From Pelagirhabdus alkalitolerans (lineage in GTDB: Bacteria > Bacillota > Bacilli > Bacillales > Amphibacillaceae): DNA of 38,065 bases. Position numbers and translations under genes: made by a program. The notes beneath the pieces are model-generated. The model was not told where the DNA came from and ran no database searches. It saw nothing but the letters and a program-made list of their open reading frames with translations. Position 1 is the stretch's first letter. The number at the start of each line of letters is the position of its first letter. This document shows, one piece after another, positions 14,646 to 23,366 of this stretch. The stretch covers positions 1-38,065 of the forward strand of contig NZ_FMYI01000013.1 in NCBI RefSeq assembly GCF_900096905.1, read 5' to 3'.

Positions 14646-15212
14646 ATGAGAAGAATTGTATTGTTGTGTTTAATCTTTGTATCTGTCTTACTAGGAGGTT
14701 GTAATCTGAACACGAATAGTGAACGAGAACCTATAGAAATAGAGGAAAGTGAACACGGAACGTTTTCAACTTATTACCATGAAACAAACATGGGAACTTT
14801 TGAAACTGGTCCTATTATCATCGATGTTGAAGAAATGTATTTGGTTCAATCGGATCTAGAAACAGAATCGACTCAAGTGATTAGTTCAGAAGAGAGCCAA
14901 GACTACATAACATTTTTACTATCCGTATCATCAGAAGTATCAGAAGGTGAAAATATTGAATTTAGCCCAGATCATCTTACTTTATCAACTAACACAGGAG
15001 AACATTTTGAATCTCCGCATGACACGTTGAGTGATACAGTGGATATCCAATATATAGGTTCTAATACAGTTAGACGTATTGCGTATATATTAGAAGATTC
15101 AAAAGCATCTGAAATTGACAATGTTCACTTTAAGATAAAAGCACCCACGAATGAAGACAATGAAAAAATTGGAGAAGATATTGAACTAAATATTGATATG
15201 ACAGAGAGGTAA
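14646..15212 (+). CDS. Predicted lipoprotein, unknown function
   Basis: The 188-residue protein starts MRRIVLLCLIFVSVLLGGCN: a basic n-region, a hydrophobic core and the lipobox LLGGC, so Cys19 should be lipid-modified and the protein anchored outside the membrane. The mature part is strongly acidic and rich in Ser, Thr and Glu (a usual bias in salt-loving Bacillaceae). Its beta-rich pattern (ITFLLSVSSEVSEG, then IEFSPDHLTLSTNTGEHFES) recalls extracellular beta-sandwich domains of the DUF4352 type, though I cannot confirm this. AGGAGG precedes the ATG. It may protect the producer from the amidase or serve in sensing; neither is shown. Confidence 0.75.
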   Translation: MRRIVLLCLIFVSVLLGGCNLNTNSEREPIEIEESEHGTFSTYYHETNMGTFETGPIIIDVEEMYLVQSDLETESTQVISSEESQDYITFLLSVSSEVSEGENIEFSPDHLTLSTNTGEHFESPHDTLSDTVDIQYIGSNTVRRIAYILEDSKASEIDNVHFKIKAPTNEDNEKIGEDIELNIDMTER

Positions 15213-15257
15213 TAGAAAAATTCAATGTTTTAATTGGATGTAAAATGGAGGGGTATC

Positions 15258-15473
15258 ATGGGTGATTTAATATTTATTACAATTGTTCTATTCTTGATTT
15301 ATCTTATTTACTCCATTCGTAAATTTGCGAAAAAACAAGAAAAAAAGATGGAGCATGCTCAAAATGATTACAATAAAACAATTGAAGAAAGCCATGAAAA
15401 CGTACAGATTCAAAGAGACATCTTACAGGAATTAAAAGAAATACGAAAATCAATTGATAATAAGACTGACTAA
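15258..15473 (+). CDS. Small one-pass membrane protein with coiled coil
   Basis: The protein has 71 residues from ATG 15258 after GGAGGGG; an in-frame TTG at 15234 lacks a site. Residues 2-23 (GDLIFITIVLFLIYLIYSIR) are a membrane segment and 24-71 form a charged helix likely to coil (KKMEHAQNDYNKTIEESHEN). The layout is like YvrJ with a longer tail. It lies 45 bases after the lipoprotein gene and probably shares its transcript. I do not recognise the family; a second holin-like or scaffold role beside the amidase is only inferred from form and place. Confidence 0.6.
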   Translation: MGDLIFITIVLFLIYLIYSIRKFAKKQEKKMEHAQNDYNKTIEESHENVQIQRDILQELKEIRKSIDNKTD

Positions 15474-15604
15474 TTGTATATAAATCATAGTATTCGCTAC
15501 AAAAATAGTTGAATTAGAAATGAGGAAGGTTGGAAATTCATTAAACCGTGAGTTTGATAAATCAGAACCACATAAAGCGATGGCATTATATTTGTGTTTT
15601 GGTC

Positions 15605-15650
15605 GATTGCGAAATCATTGGCCATAGTAGTGGCCTCATAAAGATGTAGC
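15605..15650 (+). mobile_element. IS3-family remnant, small scrap
   Basis: CGAAATCATTGGCCATAGTA followed by GTGGCCTCATAAAGATGTAG matches the start of the larger remnant near 10243-10290 (CGAAATCATTAGCCATAGTA, then GTGGGCGACGTAAAGGTGCAG). Stop codons interrupt it. Confidence 0.6.
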
Positions 15651-15777
15651 TGCCATACTAAGTCCTCTTTCATTCTAATTGTTTATCTGACATAAAAAGC
15701 CTCCTTCGAGAATTAATCTATGAAGATTATCTCATCTGGAGACTGTGCTACATACGTGTGTAGTATTAGACGCTTAC

Positions 15778-15892
15778 GTCTAAACAAAAAAATTTGTATC
15801 GAGTGTACTGAAACAAGCAATTGAAACAGAAAAACATTTATAAAGGTAGATTTTGTTAGCATTTAAACTCTACACAATAAAAAGAGGAGTTA
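15778..15892 (+). pseudogene. Degraded duplicate of the 3' end of the two-HTH gene
   Basis: ATCGAGTGTACTGAAACAA (15798-15816) is identical to a string at about 9573-9591 near the end of the gene at 8643-9611. Matching continues through ATAAAGGTA and TTTGTTAGCA into the non-coding part after the stop. About 14 bases are missing near 15792. It lies in direct orientation, about 6.2 kb from the intact copy. Confidence 0.7.
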
Positions 15893-15978
15893 AAATATAG
15901 AGAATTAGAGGGATAATAGATACCCTATTTTCTAAAATCTAGTCATTATAGATTTAGTGATTGTTAATACGAACTTAA

Positions 15979-16004
15979 ATGGTGGGATAAAATATCCCAC
16001 CATT
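15979..16004. repeat. Hairpin after the RepA_N gene
   Basis: AATGGTGGGATA and TATCCCACCATT form a 12-bp stem with a tiny AA loop just beyond the stop of the leftward gene at 16017. No T run follows, so termination would be weak. Confidence 0.5.
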
Positions 16005-16016
16005 CATATTATTCAC

Positions 16017-16352
16017 TTAAGGTTTTAATAGGTATATAACATTAGGTTTATTCAGTCCTTGTCTCTCCATATGAATTAAACCATGTTCTTTAAGGTTGTT
16101 CTTAATTTTATTTATTGTTCTTGAAGTTAATTTTAAAATCACACCTAGTTCATGGTCTGTCAACATAAGATACAGATAATTATTTTCATCTATCCAATTA
16201 TTTTTGATCGATAATAAGTGCATATCTTTTAAAATAGCATAAGTAATTTTTTCATTAGCATTTAAACTTTTATATTTTTCATTATGAATAATTTCTTTAG
16301 GTAATTGATAAGATTGATTCGTTTCTACATCATCAACTGTATAAAACTCCAT
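16017..16352 (-). CDS. RepA_N-type replication initiator reduced to its N-terminal domain
   Basis: The 111-residue protein matches the N-terminal winged-helix domain of RepA_N plasmid initiators: YQLPKEIIHNEKYKSLNANE, then ITYAILKDMHLLSIKNNWID, TDHELGVILKLTSRTINKIK and GLNKPNVIYLLKP. Family members are usually 280-400 residues with a C-terminal host-specific half, which is absent here; the frame stops right after the domain. A proper ribosome site (AGGTGGTTT) stands before the ATG. It could be a relic of a second replicon or a regulator built from the DNA-binding domain. The main initiator is more likely the protein at 30806. Confidence 0.82.
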   Translation of the reverse strand: MEFYTVDDVETNQSYQLPKEIIHNEKYKSLNANEKITYAILKDMHLLSIKNNWIDENNYLYLMLTDHELGVILKLTSRTINKIKNNLKEHGLIHMERQGLNKPNVIYLLKP

Positions 16353-16417
16353 ATTTTAAACCACCTTTTACTTAATTGAATTAAGCATAACTCCTTGAAT
16401 AATACCAGCTATTATTT

Positions 16418-16657
16418 TTATATTTCTCTTCCCTTAGATTCTCCCCAATCAATTTCATCATGGTGTCTATCATGCGTGTAAGTTGCTAATAAATCATCTA
16501 ATGTGGGTTGTTTTTTTACTGGACTAAGAATGATCTGATTGCCTTTTTCAATGATCTCCATTTCTAAACCGTCATCAATATTTTGATTCTCCACTATTTC
16601 TTTTGGGATTCTTAATCCTAAACTATTGCCCCATTTACGAATTGTTGTTTTCAACAT
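16418..16657 (-). CDS. Orphan MazE-type antitoxin
   Basis: The protein has 79 residues from ATG 16657 (five bases after AAAGGGG; an in-frame GTG at 16672 lies upstream of that site). It has the AbrB fold (RKWGNSLGLRIPKEIVENQN) and the same C-terminal pattern as the MazE at 2951 (PTLDDLLATY, ending DWGESKGREI). No MazF-like gene follows: the next gene downstream is the RepA_N-domain protein, 65 bases away. It could be an antidote against the plasmid's own or a rival MazF, or the leftover of a lost pair. Confidence 0.85.
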   Translation of the reverse strand: MLKTTIRKWGNSLGLRIPKEIVENQNIDDGLEMEIIEKGNQIILSPVKKQPTLDDLLATYTHDRHHDEIDWGESKGREI

Positions 16658-16672
16658 TTCATCCCCTTTCAC

Positions 16673-16920
16673 TGTAATGATGAACCTACTTTATCATTCT
16701 TTATAGAGAACGATCTATATTTAACGAACTTTATATACAACAGTATCTTTTACAGCCATAACCACTAGTTGGTCAATGTACGTTTCATACATCTGTTGGA
16801 TTGCCATCAATAAAGAACAGGTTAATGCTTTTTCCTTCTATGATCATGATTGATCTTCTTTTTTCATCCTTTTTTCTAACAAATGATTTAGTTTAGCGTT
16901 CTTAATTTCTATATTTTTAT
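16673..16920. other. Intergenic stretch without a recognisable gene
   Basis: It must hold the promoter of the orphan antitoxin (on the minus strand), but no convincing boxes were chosen. Nothing else stands out. Confidence 0.3.
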
Positions 16921-16960
16921 TAAAAAAAGAAACAAAGGAGCATAAATTAATAAGCTCCTT
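16921..16960 (-). terminator. Terminator of the restriction-modification operon
   Basis: On the minus strand AAGGAGC (16960-16954) and GCTCCTT (16941-16935) form a stem over the hsdR stop codon, with TTTCTTTTTTT downstream. It closes the 9.5-kb leftward operon. Confidence 0.7.
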
Positions 16961-19949
16961 CTTCTCTCCGTAAATCGTGATAAACTTCGGTTAAAATATC
17001 ATTCATCAAAAACTCTTTAAATTCGGGGTCTTCCAAAATCCGCATATGAAACTCTTCATTCATCTTCATCCTTGAAATAACGGAATCTAAAAATGATTTC
17101 TCAGCACTGTATTTAAAGTTATCAATGCTGTTATTCTTTGCTTTTTCAGCCATTGCTTCCTGTTCTTTAATATCTAGTGCAATCTGATCTCGAGAAAGCT
17201 TATCCGTATCCGAAAAATCTGTCCCAAAACGGTCATTGATACGCTCAATGATTGAAGATAGGCGTTCTTTGTCTTCTTCCGTTGATCCTGCTGTTCCATG
17301 TTCGGCTGGAGATAATGCTTCTCCTCCTTGTTCAGTTAATGAAATACTGCCTTCAAAGGCTTTCTCATTTCGATAGTATTCAAGGGCTACATCATCGGAA
17401 ATATATATCGGATCCTCTGGTTTTTTCGGCAATTTCTTCAGGAGATAGGTTAAGAATATGAACCGTTTGTGCAAATCAAGATCTGAAAATGGACCAATTT
17501 GAAGCACAAAAGCATAGGTCCGAACAAATTTTGTGGCTGCAGACTTAAATGCTTCTTGTTCTTCTTCAGTCAATTCGTGTTTGAATCGTTCCACAGCAGG
17601 ATCGAGAGAGGCATTTAACTTGACCTGCATTCTGGAATCTTTCATTGATTTCCCACTGTATTCAAGGTTTGCAACCTTGTCAAGTTCATCATCGGTATAC
17701 ACCTGCATGGCATCTAATTCATGTTGCAAATCATAGAGTATATTCGGATCGGTTTGTGCATCCAACGTCGTGACCTCATAGTACGCTTGGAAAGCCTGCT
17801 GGATCGTCTCAGGGTCATTTGCGAAATCGAGAATAAAGGTATCGTCTTTGCCCTTACATGTCCTGTTGAGCCTTGAGAGCGTTTGTACAGCCTTTATGCC
17901 ATCGAGTGGTTTGTCCACGTACATCGTGTGAAGAAGAGGCTCGTCGAATCCGGTCTGATACTTCTCAGCCACGATCAATACCTGATAGTCATCAGAATGA
18001 AATTGTTCCGGTAATTCTTTTTCGCTTATCCCATTTATATCGGGTTCTGTATAAGATTCTCCCTGGTCTTCTACAGTCCCTGAGAAGGCAACAAGAGTCC
18101 GCATATCGGCATAGCCTTTGGATTTTATATAATGATCAAAGGCAAATTTATAACGAACAGCATGTTTTCGGCTACTCGTCACGACCATTGCTTTCGCACG
18201 TTTATCAATTTTATGACGCGTGACATTGCGGAAATGTTCCACCATGATTTCTGCTTTCTGTGCGATATTATACGGGTGTAGTGATACATATCTGGCGATT
18301 TGTTTGGATGCTTTGCTTTTTGCTACTTCTGGATCATCGTGAATCATTTTCTCTACTTTGTAGAACGTTTCATACGTGACATAGTTATTCAAAACATCAT
18401 GGATAAAGCCTTCTTCAATAGCTTGGCGCATCGAATACAGGTGGAAGGGAGCCTTTTGCCCATCTTCTTGTTCCGTTCCAAATCGGTCGATCGTTTTTGG
18501 CTTAGGCGTTGCAGTGAACGCAAAGAACGAGATATTATCTTGATCACCGGTTTTGGCAATATGCTCAATCATGCGTTCTTCCGCATCGGTTGTCTCGCTT
18601 TCCTCTCTCATGCTCTCCTCATAGGCTTCTTCAAGGGTTTTATCTGAAAGAATCGATGTCATCGCACCAGAAGATTTACCGCCCTGTGAGCTGTGAGCTT
18701 CATCAATGATCACTGCATATGAACCGCGGTTGAATGATCCGACTTCTTCTAAAATGAACGGGAATTTTTGCAGTGTCGTAATAATGATCTTGGTTTTATT
18801 ACGGATCGCGCCCGCAAGCTGATTTGAATCCCTATCAATCTTTGCGACCATTCCAGCCTTATGTTCCAACTGATAAACGGCATCCTGTAGCTGCTTATCC
18901 AGAACTCTTCGATCGGTTATGACAATAATACTGTCAAAGATCGGTTCGTCCTGATGATCATGTAACTTAGCTAAACGGTGAGACAACCATGAAATACTGT
19001 TGGTTTTTCCACTTCCCGCAGAGTGCTGAATCAGATAGTTCTTACCGGATCGATGTTCAGAAACATCTTGTTCAATTTTACGAACGGCATCCAGTTGATG
19101 AAAACGTGGGAAAATCACCACTTCTTTTGTATCGATGACTTCACCGTTACTGTCTTTCATATCTTCTTGTTGTACATAAACAAATCGAAATAAGATATCT
19201 AGCAAGCTGTCTTTCTGCAGAATTTCTTTCCAGAGATAAGATGATCGGTAGTCATCTTCTACTGGAGGATTTCCTTTTCCGCCATTATTCCCCCTGTTAA
19301 AAGGCAAAAAGAAGGTTTTGTCCCGATTTAATCGGGTTGTCATGTGTACTTCGTCTGTATCAACAGCAAAATACACAACTGTACGGGATTTAAACTGAAA
19401 CAGCATTTCACGTGGGTCTCGGTCTTTCTTAAATTGTTTCATCGAATGTTCAACCGTCTGACTTGTCAGTTGATTCTTTAATTCCTTAACCACGATTGGT
19501 AATCCATTCAACGACAGCATCATATCAACAGAGCTTCGATGCTTTTGGCTGTAGTAGACCTGACGGCTGACGGTAAAGATGTTCTTTTCGTAGTTTTCGA
19601 CGAGTGTTCGGTTCATATCCGTTACTGGTTTGTTATAAGCGAGATTCAACGTGACACCGTAATCTTTGATCCCATGACGCAGGCAATCAATTATCCCACG
19701 TTTCTTAAGTTCTTTATCAAGACGACTCATGATTTTAAACTCATACTGGTCTTTATAAGCTTTCTTCAATCGTTCCAGCGACTGTGGCTGCGTAGACTCC
19801 CAAAATTCAAACAGGATATCCTGATCAATCGCCCATTTCTGGAATGTTTCAAGGGCTTTCCCTTCCAACGTCCGTTGACGATAACCTGACTCTATTAAAT
19901 GCTGTTCAATATTCTCTTCAAATCCTCTTTCGCTATAATCGATACTCAC
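16947..19949 (-). CDS. hsdR: Type I restriction enzyme, R (endonuclease/translocase) subunit HsdR
   Basis: The 1000-residue protein has the HsdR layout. An N-terminal PD-(D/E)xK nuclease has Asp in SSVDMMLSLNG and Glu-x-Lys in VVKELKNQL (near residue 157). The superfamily 2 translocase follows, with Walker A HSAGSGKT (about 308-315), DEAH in VIIDEAHSSQGG (about 416) and TATPKP as motif III. A helical C-terminus docks to the M2S complex. It pumps unmodified DNA and cuts it far from the recognition site. It overlaps hsdS by 4 bp (ATGA), so translation is coupled. Length and motifs indicate a functional subunit. This is the last gene of the operon. Confidence 0.96.
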   Translation of the reverse strand: MSIDYSERGFEENIEQHLIESGYRQRTLEGKALETFQKWAIDQDILFEFWESTQPQSLERLKKAYKDQYEFKIMSRLDKELKKRGIIDCLRHGIKDYGVTLNLAYNKPVTDMNRTLVENYEKNIFTVSRQVYYSQKHRSSVDMMLSLNGLPIVVKELKNQLTSQTVEHSMKQFKKDRDPREMLFQFKSRTVVYFAVDTDEVHMTTRLNRDKTFFLPFNRGNNGGKGNPPVEDDYRSSYLWKEILQKDSLLDILFRFVYVQQEDMKDSNGEVIDTKEVVIFPRFHQLDAVRKIEQDVSEHRSGKNYLIQHSAGSGKTNSISWLSHRLAKLHDHQDEPIFDSIIVITDRRVLDKQLQDAVYQLEHKAGMVAKIDRDSNQLAGAIRNKTKIIITTLQKFPFILEEVGSFNRGSYAVIIDEAHSSQGGKSSGAMTSILSDKTLEEAYEESMREESETTDAEERMIEHIAKTGDQDNISFFAFTATPKPKTIDRFGTEQEDGQKAPFHLYSMRQAIEEGFIHDVLNNYVTYETFYKVEKMIHDDPEVAKSKASKQIARYVSLHPYNIAQKAEIMVEHFRNVTRHKIDKRAKAMVVTSSRKHAVRYKFAFDHYIKSKGYADMRTLVAFSGTVEDQGESYTEPDINGISEKELPEQFHSDDYQVLIVAEKYQTGFDEPLLHTMYVDKPLDGIKAVQTLSRLNRTCKGKDDTFILDFANDPETIQQAFQAYYEVTTLDAQTDPNILYDLQHELDAMQVYTDDELDKVANLEYSGKSMKDSRMQVKLNASLDPAVERFKHELTEEEQEAFKSAATKFVRTYAFVLQIGPFSDLDLHKRFIFLTYLLKKLPKKPEDPIYISDDVALEYYRNEKAFEGSISLTEQGGEALSPAEHGTAGSTEEDKERLSSIIERINDRFGTDFSDTDKLSRDQIALDIKEQEAMAEKAKNNSIDNFKYSAEKSFLDSVISRMKMNEEFHMRILEDPEFKEFLMNDILTEVYHDLRREEGAY

Positions 19950-21274
19950 TGGGAGACCTCCTCTGGATCAGATTCAACAGGTACATCATGGTCACTTACA
20001 TCGATTTTGCCGGTAACGGCTTCGTAGATGATGGATTGGCGGTATTCTTTGAGTTTATTTATCGTTTCTTTAGTATCTTTTATCATGTCTTTCGAATATT
20101 CTTCATTATTATTTATAAACTCAATAATCTCTCTTTGCTCTTTAACACTTGGAATTGGTATTGGAAAAGAGTTAAATTCATCCGTAGATAACCTCCATCT
20201 ACCAAAAGAAGCTACACCTTGTCCGAATTTATAAAAAATTCTTAAATAGTAACACATCTGAAAATAATATAAAAAATAATCCTTGTTATAATTCTCATTT
20301 GTAATTTTAAATACTCTATAATCTGGACTTGTAACACCATAGAAAATTGATACATCTATAAATCCAGTTAATAAATCCATATGGTTCATGACAAAATCAC
20401 CAGGGTCAACTGTTTGGTATTTGTCATAGTTTGCAGCAAGCTGACCTTCATTTGTTGATATATCTTTTACCTTAATTCCCTTTTGAGTTACTGATAAAAT
20501 TTGCGGATTATCTAAGCCCTCAATTCTTTTTTTGATGTTAAATAAATATTTCATCTTTTTAACTTCCCAATGCTCCGGCACTTCCCCAATCCATTCCACA
20601 CCTGAATCCTTCATTTTCACATTCGAATCAAGTCCTTTTGTGATCGTCTCGGTGATGACTGCCTGGCGCTTTTCTTCAAGCAACTCGATTAATCGTTCTT
20701 TGTCGGCGATTAAGGCGTCGATTTCGGCGGTTTTTTGGTTGAGGAAGTTAATAATCTTTTTTTGTTCCTCAAACGGTGGCAGTATTATCTTTAACATAGA
20801 AATTTTACTGCCTTTGATACCAAGTGCTGTTGAACCTGTTGCAAATGTATTGAGATATTGTGTGAAAGCATCTGACAGAAGAAAATATTTTAAAAAATAA
20901 TTATTTAATTTACTATTTCCTCTGAGTTTTATAATTCTTTGAGCCAGTGCAATATCAGAACAATCGACATTAGCAACTTCTCCCAATGGAGCTTCAGTTG
21001 TTAATAAAACATCTCCTATTTTAGGTGTTCCTCTAGACATAATATTTGAATATTCACTAGGTATTACGTATTCTTTTGACTTTTCATATTGTATTGATCC
21101 ATTTTGTATATTTTTAGCAGTTACCAAAAAGATTCCACTATCGACTTTAGTTGGTGTTTTACCTCTGTAATCAATAATGTTCTCTAAGTTTTTCTTGAGA
21201 CTAACAACTTCCCAATGATTCGGTATATCACCAAACCATTCTAATCCAGATTTCTTATACTGTGAATACATCAC
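19946..21274 (-). CDS. hsdS: Type I restriction-modification specificity subunit HsdS
   Basis: The 442-residue protein shows two target recognition domains, each begun by the same phrase: SGLEWFGDIPNHWEVVSLKK at about residue 9 and SGVEWIGEVPEHWEVKKMKY at about 224. Each domain is followed by a conserved helix (LIELLEEKRQAVITETITKG and INKLKEYRQSIIYEAVTGKI). This is the usual internal repeat that recognises the two halves of a split DNA site. It pairs with HsdM for methylation and HsdR for cleavage. Its start overlaps the hsdM stop by 4 bp and its stop overlaps the hsdR start by 4 bp. Confidence 0.95.
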   Translation of the reverse strand: MMYSQYKKSGLEWFGDIPNHWEVVSLKKNLENIIDYRGKTPTKVDSGIFLVTAKNIQNGSIQYEKSKEYVIPSEYSNIMSRGTPKIGDVLLTTEAPLGEVANVDCSDIALAQRIIKLRGNSKLNNYFLKYFLLSDAFTQYLNTFATGSTALGIKGSKISMLKIILPPFEEQKKIINFLNQKTAEIDALIADKERLIELLEEKRQAVITETITKGLDSNVKMKDSGVEWIGEVPEHWEVKKMKYLFNIKKRIEGLDNPQILSVTQKGIKVKDISTNEGQLAANYDKYQTVDPGDFVMNHMDLLTGFIDVSIFYGVTSPDYRVFKITNENYNKDYFLYYFQMCYYLRIFYKFGQGVASFGRWRLSTDEFNSFPIPIPSVKEQREIIEFINNNEEYSKDMIKDTKETINKLKEYRQSIIYEAVTGKIDVSDHDVPVESDPEEVSQ

Positions 21275-23295
21275 ACCATCACCTTCTTTAATTTCTCCAA
21301 AATACTCGCTTCTAGTTCTTGAATTTCGGCTTTAATTTCATCTGATGGTCTTAACTGTTCATACTTATAAAAGTGCCTTGTAAACGGGATCTCATAACCG
21401 ATTTTCGTCTTCCCCTCGTCAATCCAAGCGTCTGGTACGTGGGGCAACACTTCTCGTTCAACGTATTCATGAATGTCTTCTTTTAACGGAACATTCTCTG
21501 TATCACGAAGCTCAGGGTCTGCTTCCAGTTCACCTTTGGCATTCTTTAGACATACATCAGCCGTTTCATCCCGTTTACCAAGAGCAGCAAGAATCGCTTT
21601 CAGAATTGGCGCTTTTGCATCTACACCAGACTGTTTTAATGCGTGCTTTAAAGCCTTTGTGAATGTATCTCGATTTTTATAAAGCGTACCGTCATTGAGC
21701 GTTTGTAATGCTTCGAGAATCGCCTCCTGCTTCTTCTGACCATTCTCTATTTCTTTCTCGCCTGCTTCACCCTTTTTCTTTGATGTTGCAAGATTTTGAA
21801 ACGCTTTTTGCTCATGAAGACGCTCAATACGTTCGTCATCCACTTTGAAATTCAGTTTTAACGGTCGTTCAACGGTGATTTTCTGAAAACCGAAATCTTC
21901 GTTATCAAAGATTTTGACGTGTTCACTTTCCTCAAACTCCCCATACATCTTGATGATCTCATCGATCTGATCTTGCGAAATTTCGTGACGTTTCTCGCCA
22001 AGGTTTTTACGCATCTTTTGATAAAAGTCCACAGCATTAATCAGTTGGATCTTTCCTTGTCGCCATTTTGCTTTATGATTGGTTAGAATCCAGATATACG
22101 TAGAAATACCTGTATTGTAAAATAAGCTAGGTGGCATCGCAACAATCCCTTCGACGAGGTCATTCTCAATTACATAACGACGGATTTCGCTCTCGCCACT
22201 ACCAGCATCACCCGTAAATAACGGGGATCCATTCATGATAATCGCAACTCTGGAGCCCTTTGGATTTTCTTCTGTTACGGGTTTCATCTTGGATATGAGG
22301 TGCTGTAGGAACAGAAGTTGTCCGTCTCCGATTCGAGGTAAACCCGCACCAAAACGTCCTTGGAAACCAAGATCCTCATGTTCAGCTTTCACCGCATTCG
22401 CAGCTGGTTTCCACTCCACGCCATAAGGAGGATTGGTGATTAAATAATCAAATTTATTATTAGGAAATGCATCTTTAGAGAGTGTATTACCAAAACGAAT
22501 ATTCTTCGCCTCTTCGCCTTTAATCAACGTATCTGCCTTACACATGGCATAGGATTCTTCGTTGAACTCCTGTGCGAAAAACGCTAATTCTGCGGAAGGG
22601 TTTAAGTCATTTAAGTATTCCTGTGCGATTGATCCCATGCCACCGGTTCCTGCACAACTATCGTATAATGTCTGCGTGATCCCTGGCTTTGTCAGAATGT
22701 CATGATCTTCGTTGAACATTAGACCAACCATAAGGCGAACGACTTCTCTCGGTGTGTAGTGATCTCCAGCCTCAGCATGTTCTGAGTATCGACGAATGAG
22801 CTCTTCGAAGATATAACCCATTTCAAGGTTCGATACCATATCTGGATGAAGGTCAATTTCAGAGAAGCGCTTAACAGTTAAATAAAGCAAATCGTTCCGA
22901 TCCATTTTTTCAATTTGCTTATCAAAATCAAAATAATTGATAATATCTCTAGCTACACCAGAAAAACCATTGATATAATCTCTGAAGTTTTCAGCAATAT
23001 TATCAGCATCATTCAACAGCTTATTAAAATCATAGTTACTAACATTGTTGAATTTTTGCTTAGATGTACGATTCAAAATCTCGTCTCTTGCATCATCTGG
23101 TAGGTTTTTGAACTGTTCGTATTGTGCTAGCACATCGTCTTTCGTGTCTGCTAATGTACAATCAAAACGACGGAGGACTACCATCGGCAAGATCACCTTA
23201 CCGTAATCTTCTGACTTATAAGGCCCTCGTAGAATTTCTGCAATTGTCCATAAAAAATTAACCTTTTCTTGAAAATTAACCATGGTACTATTCAT
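21271..23295 (-). CDS. hsdM: Type I restriction-modification methyltransferase HsdM
   Basis: The 674-residue protein has the N-terminal HsdM helical domain (residues about 10-140), the SAM-binding motif I DSCAGTGGMGS near residue 213 and the catalytic motif IV LITNPPYGVEW near 285. It methylates adenine in the site read by HsdS. The C-terminus is longer than in the shortest HsdM proteins and contains a lysine/glutamate-rich helix (KKKGEAGEKEIENGQKK). The ATG at 23295 touches its AAAAGGAG site, so ATG 23283 (MVNFQEK) may be the real start. It follows the second specificity gene by 71 bases without a visible terminator, so both sets share a transcript. Confidence 0.95.
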   Translation of the reverse strand: MNSTMVNFQEKVNFLWTIAEILRGPYKSEDYGKVILPMVVLRRFDCTLADTKDDVLAQYEQFKNLPDDARDEILNRTSKQKFNNVSNYDFNKLLNDADNIAENFRDYINGFSGVARDIINYFDFDKQIEKMDRNDLLYLTVKRFSEIDLHPDMVSNLEMGYIFEELIRRYSEHAEAGDHYTPREVVRLMVGLMFNEDHDILTKPGITQTLYDSCAGTGGMGSIAQEYLNDLNPSAELAFFAQEFNEESYAMCKADTLIKGEEAKNIRFGNTLSKDAFPNNKFDYLITNPPYGVEWKPAANAVKAEHEDLGFQGRFGAGLPRIGDGQLLFLQHLISKMKPVTEENPKGSRVAIIMNGSPLFTGDAGSGESEIRRYVIENDLVEGIVAMPPSLFYNTGISTYIWILTNHKAKWRQGKIQLINAVDFYQKMRKNLGEKRHEISQDQIDEIIKMYGEFEESEHVKIFDNEDFGFQKITVERPLKLNFKVDDERIERLHEQKAFQNLATSKKKGEAGEKEIENGQKKQEAILEALQTLNDGTLYKNRDTFTKALKHALKQSGVDAKAPILKAILAALGKRDETADVCLKNAKGELEADPELRDTENVPLKEDIHEYVEREVLPHVPDAWIDEGKTKIGYEIPFTRHFYKYEQLRPSDEIKAEIQELEASILEKLKKVMV

Positions 23296-23366
23296 CTCCT
23301 TTTGTATCTGATCATCTTTTTATGCAAGTATTAGCGATCTCTTCATTTTTCGCTATGTCGCACTTT

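Larger units (their letters stand above)
15474..15978. other. Debris region between cargo and RepA_N gene
   Basis: No intact gene. It contains an IS3 OrfB scrap at 15605-15650 and a degraded copy of the 3' end of the two-HTH gene (listed separately). The stretch around 15740-15770 resembles an IS end but cannot be delimited. Confidence 0.55.
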
